Program-made: the position numbers and the translations under genes
Part shown: positions 35,483-47,210 of the stretch, in pieces
Layout: the number at the start of each line of letters is the position of its first letter
Numbering within the stretch: the first letter of the stretch is position 1
The notes under the pieces: generated by a model
Seen by the model: the letters and a program-made list of their open reading frames with translations, nothing else
What the model was told of the DNA's origin: nothing
Databases searched by the model: none
Assembly: GCA_000320605.2 (NCBI GenBank)
Contig: KB445792.1
Coordinates: 439,581 to 503,580, forward strand
Length of the DNA stretch: 64,000 nucleotides
Source: Gelatoporia subvermispora B
Taxonomy: Eukaryota; Basidiomycota; Agaricomycetes; Polyporales; Gelatoporiaceae
Direction of reading: 5' to 3'

Positions 35483-36138
35483 TAGGGTTGGGGAGAAAAC
35501 CCCCATGTAATTTACATCGATGTAAATTACATGTAAATTACGTATATTATACGTATTATATACATCGGCCGTCAGGAGGCAGGTATATAATGTAAATAAT
35601 CCTGGTTGTGATGATGAGTGTGGCCCAAGCACCTGAGGCCCCGAATGGTAGCTGGCCGCTGAATTATCTGGATTTTGTCAGAGAAGCATTAAATGTACAG
35701 CTCTTGATCCCACAGCCTCTTGAAGCTGTCCTTTTACTGAGTGCCTTTGCCTCAACACGGACCTGACATCCAGTTGGCCTGGGAGGAGTTCATATCCTTG
35801 CTACTTGCTAGCAAGTGACCATAAAGTATATTACAGGGCTGGTAACATGACAGGAGATACAACACCAGGAGCCCGTATCGGAAAAGGGGACTAGCGAGGG
35901 AGACGGTCCTGGTTTTTCGATGCAAACTTCTAAAGCTGTGTGCTCTGTGGTGATTTTTTGCATTAAAACCATGTTTTTTACATTTTTTACTGCGTATTTT
36001 ACATGGCACGTGATATAATTCAAAGGTCATGTGCTGACAAGTAAAATACATTATATACACCATGTATATAATAGGTCTGGGGGTGGGCAATTATTTACCT
36101 ATGTATCTTACCTCCCGAGAATATTACACCCAACCCTA
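35483..36138. mobile_element. Non-autonomous hAT-like DNA transposon (MITE), 656 bp
   Basis: The ends are exact inverted repeats of at least 10 bp: TAGGGTTGGG at 35483-35492 and its reverse complement at 36129-36138. They are flanked by identical 8-bp direct repeats TTCCCGAC (35475-35482 and 36139-36146). An 8-bp target duplication plus ends of the form T/CAGGG is the signature of the hAT superfamily; P elements also make 8-bp duplications, so the class is an inference. The interior is AT-rich and has no transposase frame. Next to the left end is a perfect 28-bp palindrome (35505-35532). Sequences such as ATTATATACAT near both ends form imperfect sub-terminal inverted repeats. The intact duplication suggests a recent insertion. 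It sits in intergenic DNA upstream of the DUF6699-type gene. Confidence 0.8.
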
Positions 36139-36146
36139 TTCCCGAC
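36139..36146. repeat. Right target-site duplication of hAT-like element
   Basis: TTCCCGAC directly after the right terminal repeat, identical to the left copy. Confidence 0.8.
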
Positions 36147-36753
36147 CTGCGTCCAGTGCGTTGATGACTCTCTCAGCCCCTCTGGTGACTCTAGAGCTCG
36201 CCGCCACGGACAGCGTTAACGTCTTGAGACTGTCTGAAACAGGCTGTGCGACGGACCCTTTATCTCCACCTGTGTTGCCATTCAAGTCTGGATTAACGGA
36301 CTCGGCGTGAGTAAGATCTATCACTCTGGACTCTGATGGGTGATCTCTACGGGGTTGACTTGACTGTATCCAGGTCGCTAGAGTATTGTATTCATAAAAA
36401 AGCTTTGGTTTTTCTTGATTGGCTTGCTGTCTTGGTCTGCATGTCGACGAGTATTGTATTTTGAACACTAGACGCGTATGAGGCGTCTACAAAAAAATCG
36501 ACATAAAGTCTGTGGGAGTTCTGCGGCGAAGCACTCCTCGTCATCTCCGACCCACAGCTTAGAGAGATCACTTTCTGTGGACACAGCACAGCCCGGCGCC
36601 CTCCTAATTCCAGCATTCTACGTCGCCCTAGCCTGTGCACAATCACTCGGAACCGCGTCACCCGCAGCGCTAACTAAGTCCGACTCGTCTCGTCTATATA
36701 AACAGCCTTCTGGGTCTGCAGCCAATACATCAAGCAACTCAAATCCCCACAAA
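36147..36753. other. Promoter region of the DUF6699-type gene
   Basis: About 600 bp from the transposon to the start codon, with a good TATA box near its end. An open frame begins upstream at 36478 in frame with the gene, but the TATA box at 36695 indicates that translation starts at 36754. Confidence 0.55.
36695..36702 (+). promoter_or_regulatory. TATA box of the DUF6699-type gene
   Basis: TATATAAA 52-59 bp upstream of the start ATG at 36754, in otherwise GC-moderate sequence. The spacing suits a short fungal 5' UTR. Confidence 0.65.
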
Positions 36754-37715
36754 ATGGCCTATCAACCGCAGTTCTACTATCAGACTCCTTACCTCTACCC
36801 ATACTATAACCAGCCATATATCTCACCGTTCGTCCCACCAGTGCAACTTATTCCGGACATGACGCCACCGTCGCCCCGTCGAGTTCACTTTGAGGATGAG
36901 CGACCATACGCTCGTCGTCCACCGTCATGGTCTGGACCTACCGCAGGAGCACACATCGTCCCGTTCCCATCACCGCCGTTGCTGATCACCCCATTGCCGC
37001 CGGTCGGCAATCTTCCCCCGCCCCTGCAGGCTACACCCACGGAAGGCGGCGGTCTGACGGCGCGCTTCCCCCGCCACAATGGGGTTACGGTCCCGCGATG
37101 CCTGCCTGGATCATGCCTCCTATGCAGTACGGCGCGTACCCCACGACCCAGATCCACCCCCTGCTCGACGGCGAGCCCGCCGACGGGCCGCTCCTGCTCT
37201 TCGACATTTCGCGCAGCGCGTTTCAGCCACGGCGCCTCTCTTCGCCGGGCCAGGCCAACGGTGCTCCGCTTTCTCTCGACGAGCTCGGGCAGCAGGCGAC
37301 GCACCCGGCCGTCACGCGCATGACGATCACCTGCGACATCATCAAGCAGTGGCCGATCACGCTCGAGGCGTTCGACCGCGAGCGCCCGCGATCCCCGTAT
37401 CTCGATGTCCCGATACCCTCACGCGACTCGAATGTGCCTATCACGGTCGGCGACGTCCTTGTTGCAATCCACCGCTCCCTCCAGCAGCGCATCTCCCATG
37501 TCGACTGGGCCCGGCTCTCGCAATCTGACGCGGCGGATGTCGCACGCGCGTACACACGGCGGTGCAGGACATACCCGTCTGCGGAGGCGTTCGAGGCTGC
37601 GCAGGGCGTACGCAGGGTCGACTACCTCCTCGACAAGTACATGTTCAAGGGGCTCAAGCGAGTACACCGCAACGGGAACCTTGAGGAGCTGAAGCTGATA
37701 GTGGGGAAGCGGTGA
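36754..37715 (+). CDS. DUF6699-type hypothetical protein
   Basis: Basidiomycete protein of unknown function. The start ATG at 36754 has good context (acaaaATGG) and follows a TATA box. The N-terminal part is Tyr/Pro-rich (MAYQPQFYYQTPYLYPYYNQ, then PPSPRRVHFEDERPYARRPP). The C-terminal domain begins HPLLDGEPADGPLLLFDISR, then WPITLEAFDRERPRSPYLDV, ITVGDVLVAIHRSLQQRIS, and RRVDYLLDKYMFKGLKRVH before the stop at 37713-37715. This is the conserved domain found in many agaricomycete proteins annotated DUF6699. The N- and C-terminal parts are in different frames, so an intron or frameshift must lie between about 36906 and 37030. I could not settle its borders. Function unknown. Confidence 0.78.
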
Positions 37716-39438
37716 CATGCCCGTACCCGATCGAATATGCATTGCCATGCATGTGTGTCTGCGTTCGGATCTCACTTGGTCTTATTCTACTGAGCTCTTT
37801 CGCTGGGCTCGCCTTGTCTGTATAATGAACTCTCATGACCGGTCTGTTCTGTGGCATTGAATTGGACGTGTTTCTACTTGGCTACCCACTCGTACGCTCT
37901 GATATTCTGCTGTCGCTTCTTACACTACCTCCCCCTGATTTATACCCTATTATACCCATACTGTTCTTGTGGCATAGAAAAGCACACTCTGGCATACTGG
38001 CTGCTGTAACACACTGTAGATGGTTATGGAAATAGACGGCATCTAGAAAGACCTCGAATCAGCAGGATCTTCCCTCTGTCTGCGAGTTTGATGTGTCATC
38101 GTCCGCTGTGCACTGCGCTGCAGCCCAGAGAACGCCATAAAAAGAACATTTTCTCTTTAGGCTTTATACGTCCTGCAACCCATGGGCCTGCAGGATTTTA
38201 CGAAACTGGTGCAAGATTGCAATTACACAAAACTGCATTGTTTAGTTACGCCTTGGTACTTGACAACATCTGCTCAGGGATGCGCCTTGTTCTAGAACAC
38301 TCGCTATATTTCGACTCTGTCGGACTCACGGATGCTGTTGTCAGGATTTATGCGCGCCCAGTTGTCAGCTCCGCCCTTTTCGGCATTCTTTCACGGCCGA
38401 AATGGCTGGTATGACCGTCTGTTCCTACCTGTCACAGCAACCTAGTACTGCCTCTCCAGCGACCATTCTTTTCGACAAGGTCCGTGCAAAACCACAATAA
38501 CGCCACGCTCTGCTTGTCCGAAATGCACGGCTTCATATGTAGCGGAGGAACACAGCGCCATACCTCGAGATGACCGCCCGTGGTACGTGTGCGTCGACTC
38601 ATGATATATTGAAATCGCAAACGGCGCCCAATAGTCGCCATGATTCATCCAGCTGTGCTTTACGGTATTTCCACATACACGGAGATCTTCCGGGGGCCAT
38701 ATTGGCCGCATGTTGCGATTAATAACCGTCAGCAGTCTAAAATATATCAGAGTGGAAGGATCTTCGCTTCAATGGGACAGCGGGCGAAAATCAGTTCACG
38801 ATATTTAGGCCAAGCAGGATGTGAAATACTGTAGAGTCTGTCCGTAAACATTTAATGTTTAAGCTTGATGTGTACGGGATCACAACAATCGCCCAGTAAG
38901 AGATTGAGACTGATCCGAGAGTTCTACAAGTATGCTTCTGTGGCACCGACATACACATTCTCTGTAAGCGCCTTATCGCAAGGTCCCCTAAGTGATGTCG
39001 GGTTTCTTAGACACAGAACTCTCGGCCACGATTAATAAAAATAGGATGGTTTTCCGTGAATGCCGGACGTTGCGCATAGCAGGGGGTGGACCGGTTCTGC
39101 GAGAAACGATGTTCGAGGACAAGGATAGATGCCACGAACGTGGCCCGTTTTCACGGTGACATTATATGCACGAGCTCGAGGAGGCTGGAGTTCATCTTCG
39201 GTTTTGTACACGCACGAGTGCGGCAGGGGGCAGGACGGGGGCAAAAAGGAGGCCGCTGAATTTGAGAAGTTTGCCGGGCGGCTTGCGTCGGCGCGGCGCG
39301 GTGGAGGCGAGCGTCGAGGACCTCTTCGACCCAGCTTGCCTTTTCCCCATGCATACCGTGCTCTCCTGCTCGCCCTAACCTCCATCCTACCTCACACTCC
39401 TCCCGAATGCTCCTCATCACCTTCACACTACCTAGCAA
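37716..39438. other. Long intergenic region upstream of MDM34
   Basis: About 1.7 kb. Open frames at 38088-38414 (+) and 38442-38711 (-) have no family resemblance or splice partners. No repeats with target duplications were found. Probably 3' UTR plus promoter DNA. Confidence 0.5.
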
Positions 39439-41644
39439 ATGTCGTTCACCTTCAAATGGCCCCGTTTTTCCGACCAATTTCACGCCGATGCCATCGAGAT
39501 GCTCACGTCCGCCCTCAACAAGGGCAACAAGCCGCCCGTCATCGCGGACACGATTGAGGTAGTCGAGCTGGAGATGGGTACTCAAGTCTGTTCGTTTTTG
39601 TCTGACTTTCCTGTCGGTGCTCACTTGCGGACCGCGCTTTGCGCATGCTAGCCTCCCGAACTTGAGATACGCGATATCGGCGAGCTCACGATGGACCAGT
39701 TCCGGGGTATCTTCCGACTCACTTACGCGGGGGACGCATACATCGTCTTGCGGACGAAGGTCCAGGTGAGCCGTCTTGACATCACTCCCGGACTTCTGTG
39801 ATGTTGCTCACGCGACCGAATAGGCGAACCCCCTCAATCATAAGCAGCCCGACATTCATCTAATGGGCGGCAGCCCAGGGATGCTCGCAGCGAAGCAACC
39901 ACTCGTCGTCCCCATGCTGCTGAGGCTGTCGCACTTCAAGCTCAACTCCTATGTCGTACTTGTTGTGTCGCGCCAGAAGGGCATCACGCTTGTGTTCAAG
40001 ACTGACCCGCTGCAGAACGTGGATATCAACAGCACATTCGACTCCATTGCGGTCATCCAAAAGTTCATCCAGCGGGAGATCGAGGGGCAGCTGCGCCAGA
40101 TGTTCAGGGAGGACCTCCCTGGCATCATCCACCGGCTCAGCCAACAGTGGGTCAAGGCCAAGGTCGAGGCGCCGTACCTCGCCAGGCGGACTGCTGCCCC
40201 ACGACAACAGTCTCTAGAGACGATGTCGAACCCCGATCTGCCAATGTACCGCATGCCACGCATGCCACCTCTGGGTCTACAGCCCTCGTTACTTCGTCGA
40301 TCACCACACAGCATCTCTGGGCATATGCGGGTAGCTTCTTCATCCTCTCTCTCATTGTCGAGTGCGGGACGCAGGCCGACTGCATCAGTCATCTCATCGA
40401 GGACATCTAGGACAACGCACACGCCTACACCTGCGTCGGAGGGCCCGACGACGTTCCCTGAACTTGAGAACTTTGACCCAACTTACGGCTTGCGTCCGGA
40501 GGGTCTGCCTCCCAAAAGTGTCTTCAGCAGCTTCAGGAGCTTGTTCTCGCCTAGCAAGGGTCTTGCAGACCTGGCTGAAGAGCCCAGCGAGATTGACGAC
40601 GAAGCGACATCATACGATGCCGGGAATTGGGAGGAATTGCTCTCAGACTACAACGGGCCTGCGTCGGCTTCGGAAGCGGGCGACATGTCCGAGTACGAGT
40701 CTGTGCCCGCTGTAGGCGGCGGCACCATCACCCGACCCCGAGTTATCCATTCTCAGTCTCAGATACAATCTGAGGTGGACGATGTCCCGGGCACAAGACC
40801 GCGAAGAGCAACCTTGGGCTCTCGGCCCAGCAGTTCCACATCTAGGCCGAGTGGTTCCCGACGAGGATCACTCTACAACCCGTACTTTGCGGGTGCAACC
40901 CCAACGTACGAGAACTCCGTGCCGGACCTGGTCAGCAATCTGCAAACCAGATGGGGCGAAGATTTCATGGCTGCGAGCCGCTCGTCTTTGCCCCCTGTGC
41001 CTGCTCTCGACCACTCCCCGCCCCGCCGCGCTAGCAGTTCGTCCAGCCTGCACACACAGCCATCGCGCTCGAGCGATGTGACCCGCTCCATCCCTACTCC
41101 GCCCGCCCCTGACATCGAGACTGGCATCCAGATCTCTCGCCCACGCCGCCTCTCGCTGACCTCGGCCAACCTAGACCACTTCCACTCCGGCTCGCCCGAC
41201 GAGCACTACCACATGCCTGAGCACGACCCTAAAATCGTCCTGCGCCCCGCGCTCAACGGCTCCATCTCGAAGCTCTCCACGCTCAGCCACTCCAACCACA
41301 CCCTCTCACCGTACACGCGCACGCTCGAACACTTCACCGTCCGCAGTGTCCCTCCGCGCGAGGCCGCCTCGTCCGGGAACGTGTCCACCGCCGAGCGTGC
41401 GCCCGTCCGTGCGCGCCGCAAACGCACACACCGACTTGGCGGCAAGCCCGCGCGCCCACCAGACCCGCCGCGCTCGCCGTCGCCGTCACCCGCGGCGGCG
41501 TCCTCCGAATTCGATGCATCCGAGATGGATCGTTACTTCTGCTCGCGCGACGAGCTCCTCCCGCGCTTCCCGGACCTGCCCTCACCACACACTAGCACAC
41601 ATACCCGTAGACGCTCCTCGCACCAGCTACTGCACGAACCCTAG
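39439..41644 (+). CDS. MDM34: Mdm34, ERMES complex subunit (SMP domain)
   Basis: Outer-mitochondrial-membrane member of the ER-mitochondria encounter structure, which moves phospholipids between the two membranes. Three exons: 39439-39585, 39652-39765 and 39824-41644 (about 693 residues). The N-terminal SMP lipid-binding domain is clear: MSFTFKWPRFSDQFHADAI, ALNKGNKPPVIADTIEVVEL, PPELEIRDIGELTMDQFRGI, RLTYAGDAYIVLRTKVQANP, PLVVPMLLRLSHFKLNSYVV, TLVFKTDPLQNVDINSTFDS and FIQREIEGQLRQMFREDLPG. The last 450 residues are Ser/Pro/Arg-rich and disordered, much longer than in yeast but usual for basidiomycetes. Convergent with the Virilizer-like gene, 158 bp apart. Confidence 0.95.
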
Positions 41645-41802
41645 CCGGCTGCCATGTGCGGCCGGTCTGCTTCATCTTTGCCATCTTGTGCCCGACGCAC
41701 CTACTCACGCTTACCTGCCACACACATGTTTGTTCACAATTACACTTACACTTACACTGCATGTATCTTTATGCGCGTACAGTACTTGTATATCATCGTC
41801 AT

Positions 41803-44800
41803 TCACATTGGGTTGAACGCCGGCGCGAGCGAGAAGCCCTCCGCGCTGCCGGGGACGCCGGGCGCGCCGAACGAGAGCGGCGCAGCGGGGGGTAGCATCG
41901 CGACCGGGATGAGCGTTGGGGATGATCCGCTCTCGAAGTCCTACACACGTACGCAGCAAGGCTGCGGTGAGTATAATGCGGCGGTTACGCGGCCAGCGGT
42001 ACACCTACGTCCACATGCATGCTTGGGAGCCTGCTTGTGTTCTGCCGCGCCGCGGGCGTCTGGCGCAGCTGCCGGAAGTCGTTGTTGAGGTACGTCTTCG
42101 TGAGTCCGGTCGTCGCGGGCGAACGGAACAGCGCGGGCGGGGAGAAGGTGGCGAGGCTGAGGGCGTCTTGGTGCAGCGCCGTACGTAGGGGCGTTGAGGG
42201 CGGCGGCATATTGGCGCGCATGAGCGCGTCCAACTCGTGAATGGACAGTTCCATCTTCTCTGCGAGCTGCACACTGGGGATGGTGGGCGAAACGTCTTGC
42301 TCGAAGGAGAGCCGGCCTTGCACAGCATCTAAACGTAGCTTCCAGTCCTCCGGTAGCGTTTCCTGGAGGCGGCTGCACAGTGTACTGAAAGCTGAGAGAT
42401 CCAGCCCGTCTAGTGTCAGTAGCTGTGGACAGCCATCGCCCTTCTCTACAATGATTTCCACCATCGAGACGAGCATCTCGGCAGTATGCAATTCCACCGT
42501 CTCGGCTTGGCCGATCTTCGAAAGAAGGGTCCCGAATTCTTGGCGCAATTGTTCGCCGTCGATTCTGTTGGGTGGGACAGTCTTCAGCATCGTTGAGATC
42601 AGCTCAAGACGACGATCGAGGACATCTGGTGCATGCCTGAGATCCTGAGTAGCACGAAGGAGGGACAATGCGAAGATGAGGGTAAGGTCGGCGTCGAATT
42701 TGGAGTGTTCGGTAGCGAGGGTCTGCACCAGCCGAGTCAGCTCAGCTGATTCGACATATTGATCATACAGGCTTCTGAGTGCCTCCAGGAGGGTATTCGT
42801 GATGTCGTGGACTGTGGCCATACAATTGAAGGCCCACTCTGCTACACTGGATGACTCATCCGTGAGTTCCAGGAGGAAGCGCAGGGACAGCGACACTTGG
42901 TATTGCCGGAGCGCCCGGTATTGGAGGCTCTGCGAGAAATCGTCCAGAGACTGCGCAGCCTGCAAGAGCTGCTTGAGCTCCTGCAGTAAGAGCCAATCGC
43001 CCACGCCGACCACGCCCCGATCGAGGTGCACAAGACGCTTGACGAAGTGCGCCTTATTCTCTGTGTCCAGCGCGCGGCAGAACGCCCACAGTTCCGTGAG
43101 GACAGTGGGGATGACCTTGTGGATCCAGACTGACTTCTGGTCGTCTGCTGAGTCCGGCATCGGGAGGAGATATTCGACGAGGCAGAAGGATTGGAGCAGG
43201 TGATGCGCGGGATCACAGTCCATGGGATGCAATGCATGCTCAAGTAGAGTCCGCAGCACGACCTCGGTGTTGAGCTTCCCGCCGATAAGAGGTAGCCTGG
43301 GGTCCGCTAGCATGCGGAGGAACTCGAAACAGGTCTGCCTCGTCTCTTGCGCGGCTACACATGTGGGACTTGTCTGCGAATAGAGCAGGTCCACCTGGTC
43401 GGTGCATGCAAACAGGTCCGTCACGCTCACGACTAGCGAGCGCAACGTTCGGCCGGGCAACGCATATACGGGGATGAGGCGTAGCAGCAGCCTCAGCAAC
43501 TCGTCGCAGACGTTAAACAGCCGTGGTAGCAGCTCCGACGGCGCAGGCGCGGGGATGTCGAGGCCGAAGCGGCCCTTAACTTCGTCCGCCAAGGCCAAGA
43601 AGATGTCAGACAAGCAAGAGACGATGTCGCACGAGCCTTCATCCCAGAAGTCCTCCAGAACGCGCCACTCGCCCTTCTCCTCGCCCAGCTCCTGGTCCAG
43701 GACTGCGACAGCGACGCGTAATGTGCGGAGGGACCTGAGGGAGACAGGACGTTCGACGGGGCGCAAGAGCTCGTCAATGGCACCGGGCAAGCCGTCCTCG
43801 ACGACCGCAGCAGCTTGGCGCATGGAAAGCCGCTCGTCCTCTGTGATATGCGCGAGCGGCGGTCTGAGAGCCATGATACATTTCGTCACATTGTGTTGCA
43901 AAATTGCCTGCGGATCCTTCGCCAGGTTGAAAAGGATGTGCTCAGCATCGAGGCCACCGCGAGTCGGAACGCCGCGTGCGGAGTCTTCGTTGTTTGAACC
44001 TTCGTAATCGATGTTCCATTCAAGACGCAGAGTCATTTGGCGCAACGAGAGTAGATGGTTAAGAATCTGCGGCAAAGACGGTGATGAGAACTGTAATAAA
44101 TGGAATTATTGATGCAATATTAACCTCCCGATATCCATCTACACCTTGCCACAGTCGCAGGATACCGAGGATCCGTTCCCGACACGAGGGATCAGGTAGA
44201 CTGTCTGACCAAGCATAGACCGCAAGAACACTAGCGATACCTATGTATGCCCTGATAAATCCAACAAACTCGTCATGAGTAGCAGGTATTCGGTACGTCC
44301 GGAAAAGGAATGGAGGATGCGGTAGAGCCGTAGGCAGAACGGGGATCTCGTCTAATGCAGCTACAATATTCTGGTGCGTGATCATCGCAGCAAGCCAAAT
44401 TCCAAGAGCTTGCTCGTCTGCGCCGAAAGTCTTCAGTGTGTCGACGGTATCCATGAATTGACTCTGCGTATTTGATAGAGCATCTTCGAGTATAGCCCAC
44501 CCTCGGATTCGAGCCAAGAGGTCGTGAGCAGCTTTGCGGGTCTCGGCCTCCGCGGTGGCGTCCTTGGCTACGCTACTCACTAGCGACAAGAACCACTCCT
44601 GGTCAAAACATCGCGCGACGTCCGGGTTGCTAACGGCATTCAATAACCTTAACAATGTGAGTTCGTCCATATTAGAGGGTTCGAATATCTTCTCAAATTC
44701 CAGCGTTTCCTGAACACGGGAACTTCAAGTTATGCACTGTCAATTTACAGTTTGACCTACCACTAATGTGCGCGCCATCTCGGGGTGCTGCACAGCGGCA

Positions 44801-45754
44801 TGACATAGAATCCCAGCGACAAGGTAAGCCGAGTTGTGATCCTGTAGATCAGAAGTCGGCTACGTGCTCAATCTGACGCCCATAATCACCATCAAGCTCA
44901 CCTTCGATCGTAACGAGCGTGATACAGCTTCTGCAAACCTCTGAAGCGGCTCATGCATGATGTCATCGGATACTGGTCGCATGGTTAGCCTGAAGGCCTT
45001 CTCCAGGTCGAGGCCGCTTAGGTCGCCTTCTAGGTTAGGATGGAGGTACGGGAAGTCGGGCAAGTCCCAGTCCTCATTAGATGGTTTCAGAGATAGCATC
45101 AGACGAATAACAAGAGGTAACGGAGGTGCGTTTGGTATCAGCTTGAGCAGCTCGCGTGCTATGCTACTGGGATCACGCATGTTGGCAGGGTCCAGAGAGC
45201 GAGGTAGCGGTATTGGCTCGACTGATGGAAGTGCTCGAGGCTCGTAAGTCGACGGCCCAGCCCGTGGCTCTTGAAGGATCTCGCCGTAGATGGCCATGGA
45301 CACACACTGGAAATCGCCTTTCACAATCATAAGGCGCGTTCCGTACTGTATGGCGTAAGTCCATTTTATCGCGGAGTTCACAGCACAAGTGTCTTACCTC
45401 AGGGCTCATGTTGACGAGGAAGTCCATAGATCCACCTGCATATGCTAGTCTGGTGGGTACCAGTGCGTTCGTTGGCTTTGGCCTCTCTCCGCCGTGAGGC
45501 TGTGGCGCTGGGTGGGCATTGAAGAAGATGTCCAAGAAGAAAGACTGAGGCTCTGTCCGACTTTCAAGCCATCGTCAATGCAAGACACGACGTCTCAGCG
45601 CATGTACTGACGCGACAATATCCGGGCATTGGGCAAACGGTTGCGCGGTGGTTGGAAAGATGCTGATCGAGTGCACGCGGACGGGCTCAGTGAAGCGGAT
45701 GGCGGCGAGGTTGGCAGGACCGGCGGGCTCGAGAGTTGCCCATTCCAAGAGCAT
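41803..45754 (-). CDS. Virilizer-like protein, m6A methyltransferase complex subunit
   Basis: Probable homologue of Virilizer/VIRMA, the large scaffold of the mRNA N6-methyladenosine writer. The ATG at 45754 starts MLLEWATLEPAGPANLAAIR. The N-terminal domain is assembled over three exons: FTEPVRVHSISIFPTTAQPF; RTEPQSFFLDIFFNAHPAPQ; PTRLAYAGGSMDFLVNMSPE joined to YGTRLMIVKGDFQCVSMAIYG. The strand order (fluid entry motif, SFxLDxFFN, then a VxMAIYG end) matches the Virilizer N-terminal domain. The rest, to about 1200 residues, is helical and armadillo-like: EFEKIFEPSNMDELTLLRLL, then a large exon 44075-41990 starting ILNHLLSLRQMTLRLEWNID. The last small exon ends GFSLAPAFNPM with TGA at 41805-41803. 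All splice joins hold frame. Family call from N-terminal resemblance; complex membership is inferred. Confidence 0.75.
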
Positions 45755-46003
45755 GTTGATTGAGATGCGTCGAGAACGCGAGCCGAGTGTTTCGACGAGA
45801 TTGCTGAGGTCGGATGGGATGGGCTCGCGTGAATCACCAGGGGCCTGTAGTGGTATATGGGCGCCTAGTACGAGGACGGAGCCGCAGCTGGCACCCATTT
45901 CTCCGGTTTCTGGTAGCCAGAGTCTGTCTTGCTCCTTCACACCCTCTGGTCCCTGGCCATTCACTGCCTCCTTCACGACATCGTCAACCAGCCCGTCATT
46001 TAC

Positions 46004-46966
46004 ATGACCTCTTCGCTGTCTAACCCCACCATCAAGCTGCCGCCTTTGGATGCTTCCAGGCTCTCCGTGCGCACCGTCGGCCGCTCCCGCAGCAGCAGTC
46101 TCGTGAAGGTCGAAACCGTCGGTGAGAATTCGCAAGAGGAAGCTTTAGACCAAGGCGTGTACGAGAACGTAAACGCAGAATGGGTCAACCGCAAAGGCAA
46201 GTCTAAAACTTCTGCGGTGCTTGCGAGGTGCTGCGCAGCACTCTCGATGGCCTCGGACTAACTTCTGTGCAGGTGCATGGCTGATTCACCCAGTCCTCAT
46301 ATTCGCTGGGAAGATCGTCATCGACACCATCCCTGGAATGAAGCAAGAGTTGAGCTGGACGATAGTCAATCTACTATATCTCAGTGTATGTGTTCTGCCT
46401 CCACCACAATTGATTGGAACTGATTTCGCGACCAGCTCTCCTACCTAATGTTCCATTGGGTCACAGGCATACCCTTTCACTCGGACCTACACGGTGGCGT
46501 ATATGATGATCTGACACTATGGGAGCAAATTGACCAAGGTGCACACTACACTCCGGCCAAGAAGTGGCTGTTCATAGTGCCCATCACTCTGTAAGCCATA
46601 CACGCGATCTCTCTACCGGAGGTTTTCTGACTTTCACGCACCATAGATTCCTTGCGTCGACACATTACACGCACTATAATCCGTGGCTGTTCGCCGTCAA
46701 CATGACAGCCCTCATTTTCGTGCTCATCCCGAAGCTTCCCCAGGTGAGGATGCAGCTATCCTCTTACTCTCTCAAGTTTTTCCTCCAGGATTTCACTAAG
46801 TTAGAATCATTAGCTCCATCGCCACCGGGTACGCTTCATGGTTGATGATGACCCATCCAGTGTCGGCACTCCCGTAACTCCGTCCTTCCCGCGTTCTGGA
46901 TCATCTACCCCAACGAACAGCGAATCAATACCGCCCATCAGGATCACAGAGGAGCAGTTCAAGTGA
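46004..46966 (+). CDS. ORM1: ORM1/ORM2 (ORMDL) regulator of serine palmitoyltransferase
   Basis: ER membrane protein that restrains sphingolipid synthesis. The ATG at 46004 starts MTSSLSNPTIKLPPLDASRL. A basic-Ser cluster (VGRSRSSSLVKVE) resembles the N-terminal phosphorylation patch through which Ypk1-type kinases relieve Orm inhibition. The conserved body reads NAEWVNRKGAWLIHPVLI, PGMKQELSWTIVNLLYLS, YLMFHWVTGIPFHSDLHGG, YDDLTLWEQIDQGAHYTP, FLIVP-type and LASTHYTHYNPWLFAVN. It has four hydrophobic segments. The disordered tail ends ITEEQFK with TGA at 46964-46966. Intron 1 (46197-46272) uses a GC donor (GCAAGT). Divergent from the Virilizer-like gene with about 250 bp between starts. Confidence 0.95.
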
Positions 46967-47210
46967 GGCGCTTGCCGGCTACTCACCGGTCTACCCCCAT
47001 AGATTTCTGGTTCCACTGGTTCCATACACGTACATGCGGCCGGTCGGCCGCACCAACTCATCGTAGCATTCTCAGCATTATCCTGTCTTTGTTATCTAAC
47101 ACACAAATGTAGTACATGGGCATAACGCTCCTCTAATGGCGGACACTCGTGGCATTATGCAACACCTACTATAGCATCTTTCTCTCTTTTTGGACCTTAT
47201 GTCTCAGGAA

